DNA from: Lachnoanaerobaculum orale
Lineage (GTDB): Bacteria; Bacillota; Clostridia; Lachnospirales; Lachnospiraceae
Direction: 5' to 3'
Assembly (NCBI RefSeq): GCF_003862485.1
Contig: NZ_RRCM01000001.1
Location: 900,273-964,272, forward strand
DNA: 64,000 bases
A program made the position numbers and the translations under genes. The stretch's first letter is position 1; the number at the start of each line of letters is the position of its first letter. This document shows, piece by piece, positions 45,149 through 52,966 of this stretch. The notes below the pieces were generated by a model, which was not told the DNA's origin, made no database searches, and saw only the letters and a list, made by a program, of their open reading frames with translations.

Positions 45149-46744
45149 ATGAGCAAGAAAAAAAAGAATGAATTTTTAAGAGGGGTAAAGGACAGAGTAG
45201 AAGCTGTCCAAGATATGGACAAACATAAGAAAATAATGGCCGGAGGTGTAATCGGTATAGTGGCTATAGCCGCTATAATCGGTGTTTCACTCTCAGGAAA
45301 AAGTGCAAGAAGTGTTGCTACAACTACAACCGCAGTGGTAGATTCAACTACAGCGGCAGCAGTAGCTTCCGCCAATGTAATGCCTATGGAAAAGGCGGGA
45401 AATGAGTTCCCTTCACTTGATATTACAGTCGAGACAGAGGAGCCGAGACCTGAACTTTTGGAAGAGGGCGTGCAGCACTCATATATCGCCAAGGTACAGT
45501 CAAGACTTATGGAGCTTGGATTTATGGACAACGATGAGCCGACCAACTACTTCGGTGAGGTTACAAAGGCTGCCGTTATGATTTTCCAAAGACAAAACGG
45601 ACTTGCACAGGACGGTATCATAGGACCTTCCACATTGCCGCTTTTGATGGATGCCAATGCAAAGCACTATGCGGCAAAGCTCGGTGATGTGGGCGAAGAC
45701 ATAAAAAGAATACAAAACCGTCTCTACGAGCTGGGCTACTTGGCGTCTGCAGATATGATAACAGGTACATATGATGAAAAGACTCAGGAAGCCGCACTTA
45801 AGCTTCAGCAGATAAATCAGCTCTCTGAGGACGGTAAGGTAGGAAGTGAGACCATGAATTTGCTTTATTCAGACGAGATAAAAGCAAATACGCTTTCACT
45901 TGGTGAGCACAGTGAGGTGGTTCAGGCAATACAAAACAGATTGTTCCAGCTCGGATACCTTACATCAAGCCCTGACGGTAACTACGGTAGCGATACGGAG
46001 CTTGCCGTAAGAACATTCCAGTCAAAGAACGACCTTGTAGTGGACGGTTACCTAGGACCTTCCACAAGAGCAGTCATCCTTTCAAGTGATGCAAAGGCAA
46101 ACGGACTTGTACTCGGTGACCAGAACGAGCAGGTAGCAAGACTTCAGTCTCTCCTTGCCAAGGCGGGATATTTAAACGAGTCAAATGCTACAGGATACTT
46201 CGGTGAGATCACAGAGGCCGCACTGAAGAGATTCCAGAGTAATAACGGTATTGATGCCGACGGTAGAGCCGGAGCACAGACATTTGCAAAGCTGAATTCG
46301 GACGGACTTAGAGGACCTTCAAAGAATGATGCCAAGTCAAATAAATCCGAAAAGAGCGGTAAGCCAAGCGGCGGTTCATATTCAGGCAGTGTAGGAAATA
46401 TGATAAGCATCGCATCTTCGAAGATAGGAAGTCCTTATGTTTGGGGTGCAAAGGGTTCAAACTCATTTGACTGTTCAGGCTTTGTTTATTGGGTTCTAAA
46501 GCAGATGGGTGTAGGACAGTCCTATATCACATCTTCAGGCTGGAGAAATCCGGGAAGATATACAAGAATAAGCTCCTTCTCAGATATACAGGCAGGAGAC
46601 ATCGTGGTGGTTTCAGGTCACGTAGGAATAGCCGCAGGCGGCGGTGAGATCATAGATGCTTCATCTTCAAGAGGTAGAGTAAAGAGAAGCGGTATGTCAA
46701 GCTGGTGGAGAAACAACTTCATAGTAGCTTGGAGAATATTCTAA
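45149..46744 (+). CDS. NlpC/P60 cell-wall hydrolase with four peptidoglycan-binding repeats
   Basis: A 531-residue secreted or membrane-anchored protein. A short cytoplasmic start is followed by a signal-anchor (about 28-48, GGVIGIVAIAAIIGVSL) and a Thr/Ala-rich linker. Four PG_binding_1 repeats follow (about 108-170, 180-245, 252-316, 326-390; each with a LxxLGYL / VxxFQ pattern), then a Ser/Lys/Gly linker. The NlpC/P60 endopeptidase domain has Cys442 (DCSGFVYW) and His491 (GHVGIA). It likely cuts stem-peptide bonds in wall remodelling. AAGAAG precedes the ATG. Confidence 0.92.
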   Translation: MSKKKKNEFLRGVKDRVEAVQDMDKHKKIMAGGVIGIVAIAAIIGVSLSGKSARSVATTTTAVVDSTTAAAVASANVMPMEKAGNEFPSLDITVETEEPRPELLEEGVQHSYIAKVQSRLMELGFMDNDEPTNYFGEVTKAAVMIFQRQNGLAQDGIIGPSTLPLLMDANAKHYAAKLGDVGEDIKRIQNRLYELGYLASADMITGTYDEKTQEAALKLQQINQLSEDGKVGSETMNLLYSDEIKANTLSLGEHSEVVQAIQNRLFQLGYLTSSPDGNYGSDTELAVRTFQSKNDLVVDGYLGPSTRAVILSSDAKANGLVLGDQNEQVARLQSLLAKAGYLNESNATGYFGEITEAALKRFQSNNGIDADGRAGAQTFAKLNSDGLRGPSKNDAKSNKSEKSGKPSGGSYSGSVGNMISIASSKIGSPYVWGAKGSNSFDCSGFVYWVLKQMGVGQSYITSSGWRNPGRYTRISSFSDIQAGDIVVVSGHVGIAAGGGEIIDASSSRGRVKRSGMSSWWRNNFIVAWRIF

Positions 46745-46748
46745 TATT

Positions 46749-46783
46749 AAAAGGTTGTTGCAAAGATTGCGACAACCTTTTTT
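46749..46783 (+). terminator. Terminator after the NlpC/P60 gene
   Basis: AAAAGGTTGTTGC pairs with GCGACAACCTTTT (one T-G pair), 7-nt loop, followed by more T. It separates the core genes from the island. Confidence 0.88.
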
Positions 46784-46812
46784 CTGTAGCTAAAAGCGCC
46801 TCTATTATGTTA

Positions 46813-46840
46813 TTATACAGAGTATATTTCTATATAAAAT
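46813..46840 (+). promoter_or_regulatory. Probable promoter of the pglX remnant within an inverted repeat
   Basis: TTATAC, 16-nt spacer, TAAAAT. The promoter is framed by TGTTATTAT (46808-46816) and ATAATAACA (46843-46851), a 9-bp inverted repeat that could be an operator. Confidence 0.4.
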
Positions 46841-46861
46841 ACATAATAACAGGAGGGTTGT

Positions 46862-47187
46862 ATGAATAAGACAGCCATCAAAAACTTTGCAATACAGGCA
46901 AGGAATAAGCTGATTGCCGATATAAGCTACCGTGCAGGGCTGATGGGAATAACTACAGAGGGAATAATGTTGCGGCAGCAAAAAAACGTAAAGAAAAACT
47001 GCAAAAGCAGCTGAAGGAATGTCGCGAATATGATGAAAAGATTGCCCACTTGGCACTAAGCCGTATAGAATTGGATCTTGACGACGGTGTAAAGGTAAAC
47101 TATAGGAAAATCCAAACCGGAACGGACGGAAAGTTTTATGAAGTATTGGCAGACTCAAAGAATATTATGAGTAAAATAGAGAAATAA
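46862..47187 (+). pseudogene. pglX: Remnant of BREX methyltransferase gene pglX (internal deletion)
   Basis: The first 35 codons from ATG 46862 ([18 protein letters not shown], then a RAGLMGIT segment) match the conserved N-terminus of BREX-1 PglX, with an excellent AGGAGGG site upstream. After about 46968 the frame continues as unrelated residues to a TGA at 47012-47014. In another frame, 46972-47187 encodes about 71 residues typical of the PglX C-terminus ([16 protein letters not shown] near the end). PglX is normally well over 1000 residues, so most of the gene has been lost and the ends are out of frame. No other BREX gene is present. Confidence 0.75.
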
Positions 47188-47216
47188 GTATTTTATAGTA
47201 TTTATGGAGGTATACT

Positions 47217-47819
47217 ATGGGAATATTTGATTCATTTAAAAAGAACAAAAAATCAGTCTGGGAAAATTTTGTAGAAAAATATAAGCCGGGTAAAGAGCTT
47301 GTAAAGCCTTCAGAGCATATAATAGGTGCCTGCAGGAGTGCCGGAGTGGATGAGAGGATACTTTGGTTTATGGAAAATTATGGCTTCGGTAACTACGGTG
47401 ACGGCATTATAAAGCTTATAGACCCTGAAGACTATATGGATAGCTTTTATAAATGGCTTGGAAAAGAGGACTATTCGAGGATCCCGTTTATGATGACAGG
47501 ATTTGGAGATTTGTTTTATTTCAGGAATCTCGGTAACGGCGAATATGATATATCTTTTTTGGATATACACTACAGAAATATTTCTGTGGCAGCATATACT
47601 GTGGAGGAGTTTGTAGAATATCTTATTGACAGTGAGGTTGAAGAAAAGATATTAAGACGTAAACTTTTTGATGAGACGAAAGATAAATTTGGAGTTTTGC
47701 CTTTAAATGAGATATATTTCTTTACCACTGCACTTGTGACAGGAGGTACTGAAGAAATAAAGTATGTCAATAAAGGAGATGCAGCCGTACATCAGAGCAT
47801 ATTGTTTGATTGGGGCTGA
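47217..47819 (+). CDS. DUF1851 / Tdi1-like immunity-type protein
   Basis: A 200-residue cytosolic protein. The segment from about residue 40 to 140 resembles the GAD-like / T6SS immunity Tdi1 (DUF1851) family: WFMENYGFGNYGDGIIKLIDP, in part, PFMMTGFGDLFYFR and DIHYRNISV. Such proteins are often standalone immunity or accessory genes that move between genomes. No toxin gene adjoins. GGAGG precedes the ATG. It lies between the pglX remnant and the left 32-bp repeat. Confidence 0.65.
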   Translation: MGIFDSFKKNKKSVWENFVEKYKPGKELVKPSEHIIGACRSAGVDERILWFMENYGFGNYGDGIIKLIDPEDYMDSFYKWLGKEDYSRIPFMMTGFGDLFYFRNLGNGEYDISFLDIHYRNISVAAYTVEEFVEYLIDSEVEEKILRRKLFDETKDKFGVLPLNEIYFFTTALVTGGTEEIKYVNKGDAAVHQSILFDWG

Positions 47820-47837
47820 GGATTTTACATTATATAT

Positions 47838-47869
47838 TTATGTAGACGCTTACATAAGATGCAGATATA
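47838..47869. repeat. Left copy of 32-bp direct repeat (degenerate promoter/operator)
   Basis: This 32-bp sequence recurs at 52022-52053 with a single difference (A here, T there, at base 7). It contains a perfect 7-bp inverted repeat (TTATGTA / TACATAA) around GACGCT. Here the -35 would be TAGACG and the -10 TATATG, so it looks like a decayed copy of the udp promoter. Confidence 0.9.
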
Positions 47870-47965
47870 TGGAAAATTTCATCTGATATTTTCTATAGAG
47901 GAAGTTAGTAATTTAAATGTTTAAAATGCTTTATTGAATAAAATTATAGGTGTGGAAGGGTTAAG

Positions 47966-48799
47966 ATGAGTAATAATACTGATAACGGATACAGATCAAA
48001 CATTGTATATTCAATGCTTGATGCAGATAAAACGGTAGAATTTGATACAATTGTCGAAATACTTAACAAATGCTTTGGGAAAAATTACAAGGGATTTCAA
48101 AGGGCTTTTATTGTATTAGACAATAAAGGAACTGCTTTTTGGGCACCAAAATTTGGATATAATAAGAAAGAAACACGATGGAAAAATAAGTTGGAAGATG
48201 ATGGAGATACTATTATTGAAAAGGATTCTGAAGGAAAGATAGGGTTAAGTGATATTGTTAACAGTAACATCAGAGTTACATTTACATGTTTAAACGGTAA
48301 ATATAGATTCCTTGGAGTATATAAGTTTGATGAAAAGAAGTCTGAGCCGAATTTAAGGATATTTAGGAGAATATACAAGGTAATAGACTTGGCACCTTAT
48401 TCTTTAGAAAAGGAGAGGAACAATTTAACAATAGAAATTCAAGAGGCAAAAAAGATTCCTGTGGAAGTCTTGAGGCGACAGGCTGAGGAAGAGTCACATA
48501 GTCAAGCAGATAGACGTAGTTATGAGGGAATGGTTTATATCAGAAATTCTAAGGTTGCCGCTTATACAAAGATAAGAGCGGCAGGAATATGTCAGTTATG
48601 TGGACAGCCTGCTCCATTTAAGGATAAGGACGGAGAACCATTTTTAGAAAATCATCATCTTGTGTGGCTCAGTAGAGGTGGAACCGACACAATTGATAAT
48701 ACCTGTGCATTGTGTCCGAATTGTCATCGTAAAATGCATATTCTGGATCTTCAGGAAGATGTAGATAAATTGATTAGGATAGCAAAAGGGTTGGATTAA
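47966..48799 (+). CDS. HNH endonuclease
   Basis: A 277-residue protein with a C-terminal HNH nuclease (about 208-262): CQLCGQ, ENHHLVWLSRGG, DNTCALCPNCHRKMH, giving the metal/zinc Cys pairs and the catalytic His pair. The N-terminal ~150 residues form an unassigned domain (contains AFWAPKFGY and RFLGVYKF), perhaps a DNA- or base-recognition module as in McrA-like restriction proteins (inference). A basic helical linker joins them. Likely a restriction or defence nuclease. Ribosome-binding site GGAAGGG precedes the ATG. Confidence 0.8.
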   Translation: MSNNTDNGYRSNIVYSMLDADKTVEFDTIVEILNKCFGKNYKGFQRAFIVLDNKGTAFWAPKFGYNKKETRWKNKLEDDGDTIIEKDSEGKIGLSDIVNSNIRVTFTCLNGKYRFLGVYKFDEKKSEPNLRIFRRIYKVIDLAPYSLEKERNNLTIEIQEAKKIPVEVLRRQAEEESHSQADRRSYEGMVYIRNSKVAAYTKIRAAGICQLCGQPAPFKDKDGEPFLENHHLVWLSRGGTDTIDNTCALCPNCHRKMHILDLQEDVDKLIRIAKGLD

Positions 48800-48830
48800 A
48801 TATTGTTTGATGGGGGATTATGTTTTTATT

Positions 48831-49514
48831 ATGATTGACTTGAACAAAGAAAAATTAAATATAAAAGATAAAAAAATCACCCTATACAAGTCAACTGACA
48901 AAAATGCTCCTTTGATTGTTTTTAATACTTTTGAGGGTGACGGTGAAGATGTATATCAAGCATTACAGAATATGGGTTGCACTTCCATAAATTTACTTGT
49001 AGTTGGAAATATTGATTGGAACCATGATATGTCACCATGGTATATGCCTTCAATTTATTCTAAAGAGAAATCTTTTAGCGGCGGTGCAGATGAGTATCTG
49101 AGATTACTTATAGATGAGATTTTGCTGAAGGCAAAGGAGCTGATAGAGGGAGAGCCTAAATTTACAGGGATTGCCGGATATTCACTTGCAGGACTTTTTG
49201 CTGTTTATGCTATGTATAAAACTGATGTATTTGACAGAGTGGCAAGCATGTCAGGCTCACTTTGGTTTAGTAACTTTATAGAATATTGCAAAAGAAATGA
49301 GTATAAGAGATTGCCTGATAAAATTTATTTTTCTCTGGGGGATAAAGAGGCAAATACACGAAATCCTGTATTAAAAACTGTGCAGGATAAAACAATAGAG
49401 CTTTCAGAGTATTTTAAGATACTTGGGAGTGAGGTGATATTTGAATTAAATCCGGGTAATCATTTCACAGATACAATTCTTCGCAGTGCAAAGGGAATAA
49501 AGGCAATATTATAG
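48831..49514 (+). CDS. Alpha/beta hydrolase (esterase-like)
   Basis: A 227-residue cytosolic hydrolase of the esterase D / Fes type. The nucleophile elbow GYSLAG (about 115-120) carries Ser, and the catalytic His is probably in GNHFTD near the C-terminus (about 210). The substrate is unknown. The start is uncertain: ATG 48831 gives a family-like N-terminus but GGGGG lies 14 nt upstream; an upstream ATG at 48810 is also in frame. It lies between HNH and Panacea genes inside the repeat-bounded segment. Confidence 0.7.
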   Translation: MIDLNKEKLNIKDKKITLYKSTDKNAPLIVFNTFEGDGEDVYQALQNMGCTSINLLVVGNIDWNHDMSPWYMPSIYSKEKSFSGGADEYLRLLIDEILLKAKELIEGEPKFTGIAGYSLAGLFAVYAMYKTDVFDRVASMSGSLWFSNFIEYCKRNEYKRLPDKIYFSLGDKEANTRNPVLKTVQDKTIELSEYFKILGSEVIFELNPGNHFTDTILRSAKGIKAIL

Positions 49515-49573
49515 TTTTTATTGAAGAATCAAAATGTAGGAAGATGTATAGAAAAAATAATAGGAGGTTTTAT

Positions 49574-50029
49574 ATGGAGAATACAATGAGTGTTGCAACG
49601 GCTTTAGACAACATGTTTTATGAAAAAAACGGCAAACATATGGATGAGATGAGAATGCATAAGCTTATGTATTTTGCACAAAGAGAATCTCTAATGTATA
49701 ATAATGAACCTCTGTTTGATGCAATTTTTTATGGATGGAAATATGGACCGGTGCTAAAAGAGGTCAGATCTGAGTTTAAAAAGAAATCGGGCTTTGAAGG
49801 TTCATTAAATTTGCAGTCTCAAGTCTCGAAGTATACAAGGGGTTTACTGAGAAGAGTCTTTAATAGATATGGAAGTTTGTCACCATGGAAGCTTAGTGCT
49901 TTATCACACGAAGAATTTTCGTGGAAGATGGCCAGATCAGGTCTTTATTATGAAGATAACGGTAATATAGCATTATCACTTGCTGCAATGAAGGTGGATG
50001 CTCAAAGAGAACCTATGAATAGAAAGTAG
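49574..50029 (+). CDS. Panacea-domain (DUF4065) protein
   Basis: A 151-residue protein matching the Panacea/SocA-like domain: MRMHKLMYFAQRESL (about 25-39), LFDAIFYGWKYGPV (about 45-58), and WKLSALSHEEFSWKMAR near the C-terminus. Panacea proteins serve as antitoxins for varied partner toxins or as protease adaptors. No obvious toxin lies next to it; the neighbours are a hydrolase and a convergent DUF262 gene. AGGAGG 6 nt upstream supports this ATG. Confidence 0.8.
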   Translation: MENTMSVATALDNMFYEKNGKHMDEMRMHKLMYFAQRESLMYNNEPLFDAIFYGWKYGPVLKEVRSEFKKKSGFEGSLNLQSQVSKYTRGLLRRVFNRYGSLSPWKLSALSHEEFSWKMARSGLYYEDNGNIALSLAAMKVDAQREPMNRK

Positions 50030-50084
50030 GGTGTAAGAAAACGTACTGATATGAGTACTCGTAGATATGGAGTTAAAAAAAGCT

Positions 50085-50123
50085 TAGGGATGGCGTGACT
50101 CAAAATTAGTACGCCACCCCTTT
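50085..50123 (+). terminator. Terminator after the Panacea gene
   Basis: AGGGATGGCGT pairs with ACGCCACCCCT (one mismatch), 14-nt loop, followed by TTT. Confidence 0.7.
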
Positions 50124-50156
50124 TGTATAACTATCATTTCCCGACAGCTAAAAAAT

Positions 50157-51782
50157 TCATACAAATTCAGATACTTCTTTTATAAAAGATTTTATTCTAC
50201 TAATAATATTTTTTTCTCTTATCTTTACTTCATCATAGTCCCATTTATCAAGTTTTACTAAATCTTGAATATCTGCAAACCTTGATTCTTTATAGGCATT
50301 TTTTTTCTTTTTGAAAAATTCATTACTTGCACTTATATTTAGCTTTTTCTCAAATGGTGCAAGGTTACCTAAAGTTTCCATTACTTCTTTTGCTTCCTGT
50401 TCATCCCAGTCATTATTATCAGACCACTTTCTTGGTAAGATATGCTCTATTTCTATATTAGAGTTTAAAATCAAGTCATAAAAATCTTCAACACTTTGCG
50501 ATTCATTCAAAAATCCACTTAGTAAGATAATTCCTCTTTTACATCTACCCAAATCCGCACTTTTAAGTTTGTCATAGAATATTTTTAAATCATTGCCCAT
50601 ATTATCTATATACTCAGACAGGTAATCATCATTATTTTCTATTTTTGCACATACCTTAAATGTTGTATCTTTTACAGTATTAACAGAGTTATACACAACA
50701 CCTTTTACAAAGTAATATGCTGTCGTTAACATTACCAGCTTCTTATATTCTTCATAATATTCTTCCGGTAAGTATAACTCACCGTCTTTTTTCCATATCA
50801 GATATTTATGCAAGAATACATATAAGGGATATCTCCAATATTGATTAGGGTAATTTTCCAAAATATTCCATAATGAATCATTATAGATACCTGTTTTTGT
50901 ATCTATTATTGCATTTATTTTTTTTAAAGAAGCCATTACATCGCCTGGATTCTGTAGTCTACCTGTTTTAGATGAAAAATAAGACCTTAGTCCCTTTTCC
51001 CTGGAAATATCATTTTCTTGTGCTCTACAGATGTACATTAAAATACGAAACAGGTCTTCCTGATCATATAATTCATTCCATTCATCTATAAACTCACTTC
51101 GCTTTGAACTTTCAATTCCGGCATAAAGCTTTGACTTAAATATATCCGCATCACTTAATGAAAGACCTCTGTTATTTATAGTCTCAAAAATATTCAAAGC
51201 ATCATCTTCTGTTTCACATAATATCGGTAATAATACTACATTATCTAAGAATGTCAAAATAAGTTTATTTAATTCATCAGAAGTTTTTCCTTGCTTCCAA
51301 TCTGAAATTTTCTTCTTGAACATATCATAATTTATATAAAGTCTCGAATTTTCATCATCGCAGCGGCCTTCTAAGATAATTTTTTCAAGATTTTTCTTAT
51401 CATTCTCAATAACATCTGAATTTAATCTTATATTATTTGTGAGCTCTGAACTTAGCTTGTCTTTTATCTTTAAACACTCCTCCAATGCTTTTACTGTACC
51501 CGCATTATCAAAAAGTGCTCTGATAAGCAAGAGAAGAGTTGTCAGTCTTTGTTGCCCATCTATAACTGAAAATTTTTCACTTTCATCAATTGGATGTACT
51601 ACAATATTCCCTAAAAAATATTTATCTTTTTTATCTTTTTCATTATGAAAATAAATCAAATCATCCCAAAGAGTTTCGCATTGCTCCTGTTCCCATGAAT
51701 ATTCTCTTTGGAACATTGGAATCTGATATTCCCTTGAAAATATTGTTCTAATATCTTCAGGCTTTGCCGTTATAGTTTTCAT
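50157..51782 (-). CDS. DUF262-DUF1524 protein (GmrSD-type nuclease)
   Basis: A 541-residue protein. The N-terminal DUF262 domain has IPMFQREYSWEQEQ (about 20-33) and SVIDGQQRLTTLLLL (about 71-85), the DGQQR motif. The C-terminal DUF1524 domain has EHILPRKW (about 440) and NLAPFEKKLN (about 470), the HNH-like His and Asn set. This is the architecture of GmrSD-like type IV restriction enzymes that cut modified phage DNA, and of related defence proteins; function here is inferred. AAGGAG precedes the start on the minus strand. It is convergent with the Panacea gene. Confidence 0.85.
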   Translation of the reverse strand: MKTITAKPEDIRTIFSREYQIPMFQREYSWEQEQCETLWDDLIYFHNEKDKKDKYFLGNIVVHPIDESEKFSVIDGQQRLTTLLLLIRALFDNAGTVKALEECLKIKDKLSSELTNNIRLNSDVIENDKKNLEKIILEGRCDDENSRLYINYDMFKKKISDWKQGKTSDELNKLILTFLDNVVLLPILCETEDDALNIFETINNRGLSLSDADIFKSKLYAGIESSKRSEFIDEWNELYDQEDLFRILMYICRAQENDISREKGLRSYFSSKTGRLQNPGDVMASLKKINAIIDTKTGIYNDSLWNILENYPNQYWRYPLYVFLHKYLIWKKDGELYLPEEYYEEYKKLVMLTTAYYFVKGVVYNSVNTVKDTTFKVCAKIENNDDYLSEYIDNMGNDLKIFYDKLKSADLGRCKRGIILLSGFLNESQSVEDFYDLILNSNIEIEHILPRKWSDNNDWDEQEAKEVMETLGNLAPFEKKLNISASNEFFKKKKNAYKESRFADIQDLVKLDKWDYDEVKIREKNIISRIKSFIKEVSEFV

Positions 51783-52021
51783 TACCGTTTCTCCTTATAT
51801 TTCATACAATAAAACACTTATTTTTTATGTTCAGATTATTAACATTAATGTTTGAAACTGTAGGTCAAAATTTTTATATTATATTATTATAATAAAATTG
51901 CCAAATTAAGGTTAAAATCACAAAACCATATCAGATAAAGTGTCTATATGAACTGTATAAATATGATTCTATGTATTTATGATATAAAAGTCAATATTAA
52001 ATAACATTTCGTATTACGCAC
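51783..52021. other. AT-rich gap upstream of DUF262 gene
   Basis: About 240 bp of very A+T-rich DNA with no ORF of note. It must hold the minus-strand promoter of the DUF262 gene; a weak candidate is TTGGCA near 51898 with TAATAT after 17 nt. A 12-bp palindrome AACATTAATGTT lies at about 51840. I see nothing else recognisable. Confidence 0.5.
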
Positions 52022-52053
52022 TTATGTTGACGCTTACATAAGATGCAGATATA
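52022..52053. repeat. Right copy of 32-bp direct repeat with cre/LacI-like operator
   Basis: The repeat mate of 47838-47869. The inverted arms TTATGT (52022-52027) and ACATAA (52036-52041) flank TGACGCTT. Read on the minus strand, TGTAAGCGTCAACA is close to the CcpA cre / LacI-family operator consensus (TGWAARCGYTWNCA, one clear mismatch). It overlaps the -35 box of the udp promoter, so a LacI-family repressor is expected there. Confidence 0.75.
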
Positions 52054-52055
52054 AT
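52027..52055 (+). promoter_or_regulatory. Promoter of the nucleoside operon (udp)
   Basis: TTGACG (52027-52032), 17-nt spacer, TATAAT (52050-52055); 35 nt before the udp ATG. The operator-like palindrome covers the -35 box. Confidence 0.82.
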
Positions 52056-52089
52056 TAAGCTAAATTCTAAGATTTGAAGGGAAAATAGT

Positions 52090-52869
52090 ATGATTGATTA
52101 TACTGAGGGAGCAGGAGTACAGTATCATATCGGAGTAGGTAAAGGCGAAGTGGGAAAGTATGTGATTCTTCCGGGAGATCCGAAAAGATGTGAGAAGATT
52201 GCGGCATATTTTGATGATGCAAAGCTTGTGGCGGACAGCAGAGAGTTTGTTACATACACCGGGTATCTTGACGGTGAGAAGGTGTCGGTGACATCTACAG
52301 GTATCGGAGGACCGTCGGCGGCTATAGCACTTGAAGAGCTTGTAAGGTGCGGTGCGGATACATTTATCAGAGTGGGTACCTGCGGAGGTATGAAGCTTGA
52401 TGTATGCGGAGGAGACCTTGTTATAGCAAACGGTGCCATAAGGATGGAAGGCACAAGTAAGGAGTATGCGCCGATAGAGTTCCCGGCGGTGGCGGATTTT
52501 GAGGTGTTGAGTGCGCTTAAGGAAGCCGCCGATGAGCTTATGTTTAAGTCACATATAGGAGTGGTACAGTGCAAGGATGCTTTTTACGGTCAGCATGAGC
52601 CGGAGAATAAGCCTGTAAGCTATGAGCTCATGGATAAGTGGGAAGCTTGGTTAAGACTTGGCACACTTGCGTCGGAGATGGAGTCTGCTGCACTTTTCAC
52701 TGTAGCTTCATATCTCGGAGTGAAAATCGGATCTATTTTTTTGGCGATTGCCAATCAGGAAAGAGCCAAAAAAGGTCTTAGCAATGAGCAGGTACATGAT
52801 ACAAGCGCCGCTATCAAGACGGCTGTGGAAGCTATCAGAATAATGATAAGGAAAAATAAAAATATATAA
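52090..52869 (+). CDS. udp: Uridine phosphorylase
   Basis: A 259-residue nucleoside phosphorylase of the PNP/UDP-1 family. Phosphate-binding GDPKR (about 29-33), the RVGTCGG segment (about 95-101) and the EMESAAL ribose-binding motif (about 196-202) are present. It splits uridine (and often deoxyuridine) to base and (deoxy)ribose-1-P. It is the first gene of a nucleoside catabolism cluster ending with punA. GAAGGGA precedes the ATG. Confidence 0.9.
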   Translation: MIDYTEGAGVQYHIGVGKGEVGKYVILPGDPKRCEKIAAYFDDAKLVADSREFVTYTGYLDGEKVSVTSTGIGGPSAAIALEELVRCGADTFIRVGTCGGMKLDVCGGDLVIANGAIRMEGTSKEYAPIEFPAVADFEVLSALKEAADELMFKSHIGVVQCKDAFYGQHEPENKPVSYELMDKWEAWLRLGTLASEMESAALFTVASYLGVKIGSIFLAIANQERAKKGLSNEQVHDTSAAIKTAVEAIRIMIRKNKNI

Positions 52870-52890
52870 ATCTTATTTAAATATAACAAC

Positions 52891-52919
52891 TTGATTACAA
52901 ATAACTTATGGTTTATACT
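52891..52919 (+). promoter_or_regulatory. Second promoter, before the nucleoside-binding lipoprotein
   Basis: TTGATT, 17-nt spacer, TATACT; 48 nt before the ATG of the BMP lipoprotein. No operator-like palindrome overlaps it. Confidence 0.55.
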
Positions 52920-52966
52920 TAAATTGATATTTTTTATTTAATGTTTGTTCATTTTAAGGAGGAAAA

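Noticed and set aside
46862..47014. 50-codon ORF as an intact small gene
   Set aside because: Its first 35 residues are the start of a large methyltransferase and the rest is out-of-frame sequence, so it is better read as a pseudogene fragment.
47838..47869. Left 32-bp repeat as an active promoter for the HNH gene
   Set aside because: Its -35 (TAGACG) and -10 (TATATG) are both degraded and it is nearly 100 nt from the gene.
51840..51851. Palindrome AACATTAATGTT as an operator
   Set aside because: Such A+T-rich palindromes are expected by chance in this gap and no promoter lies on it.
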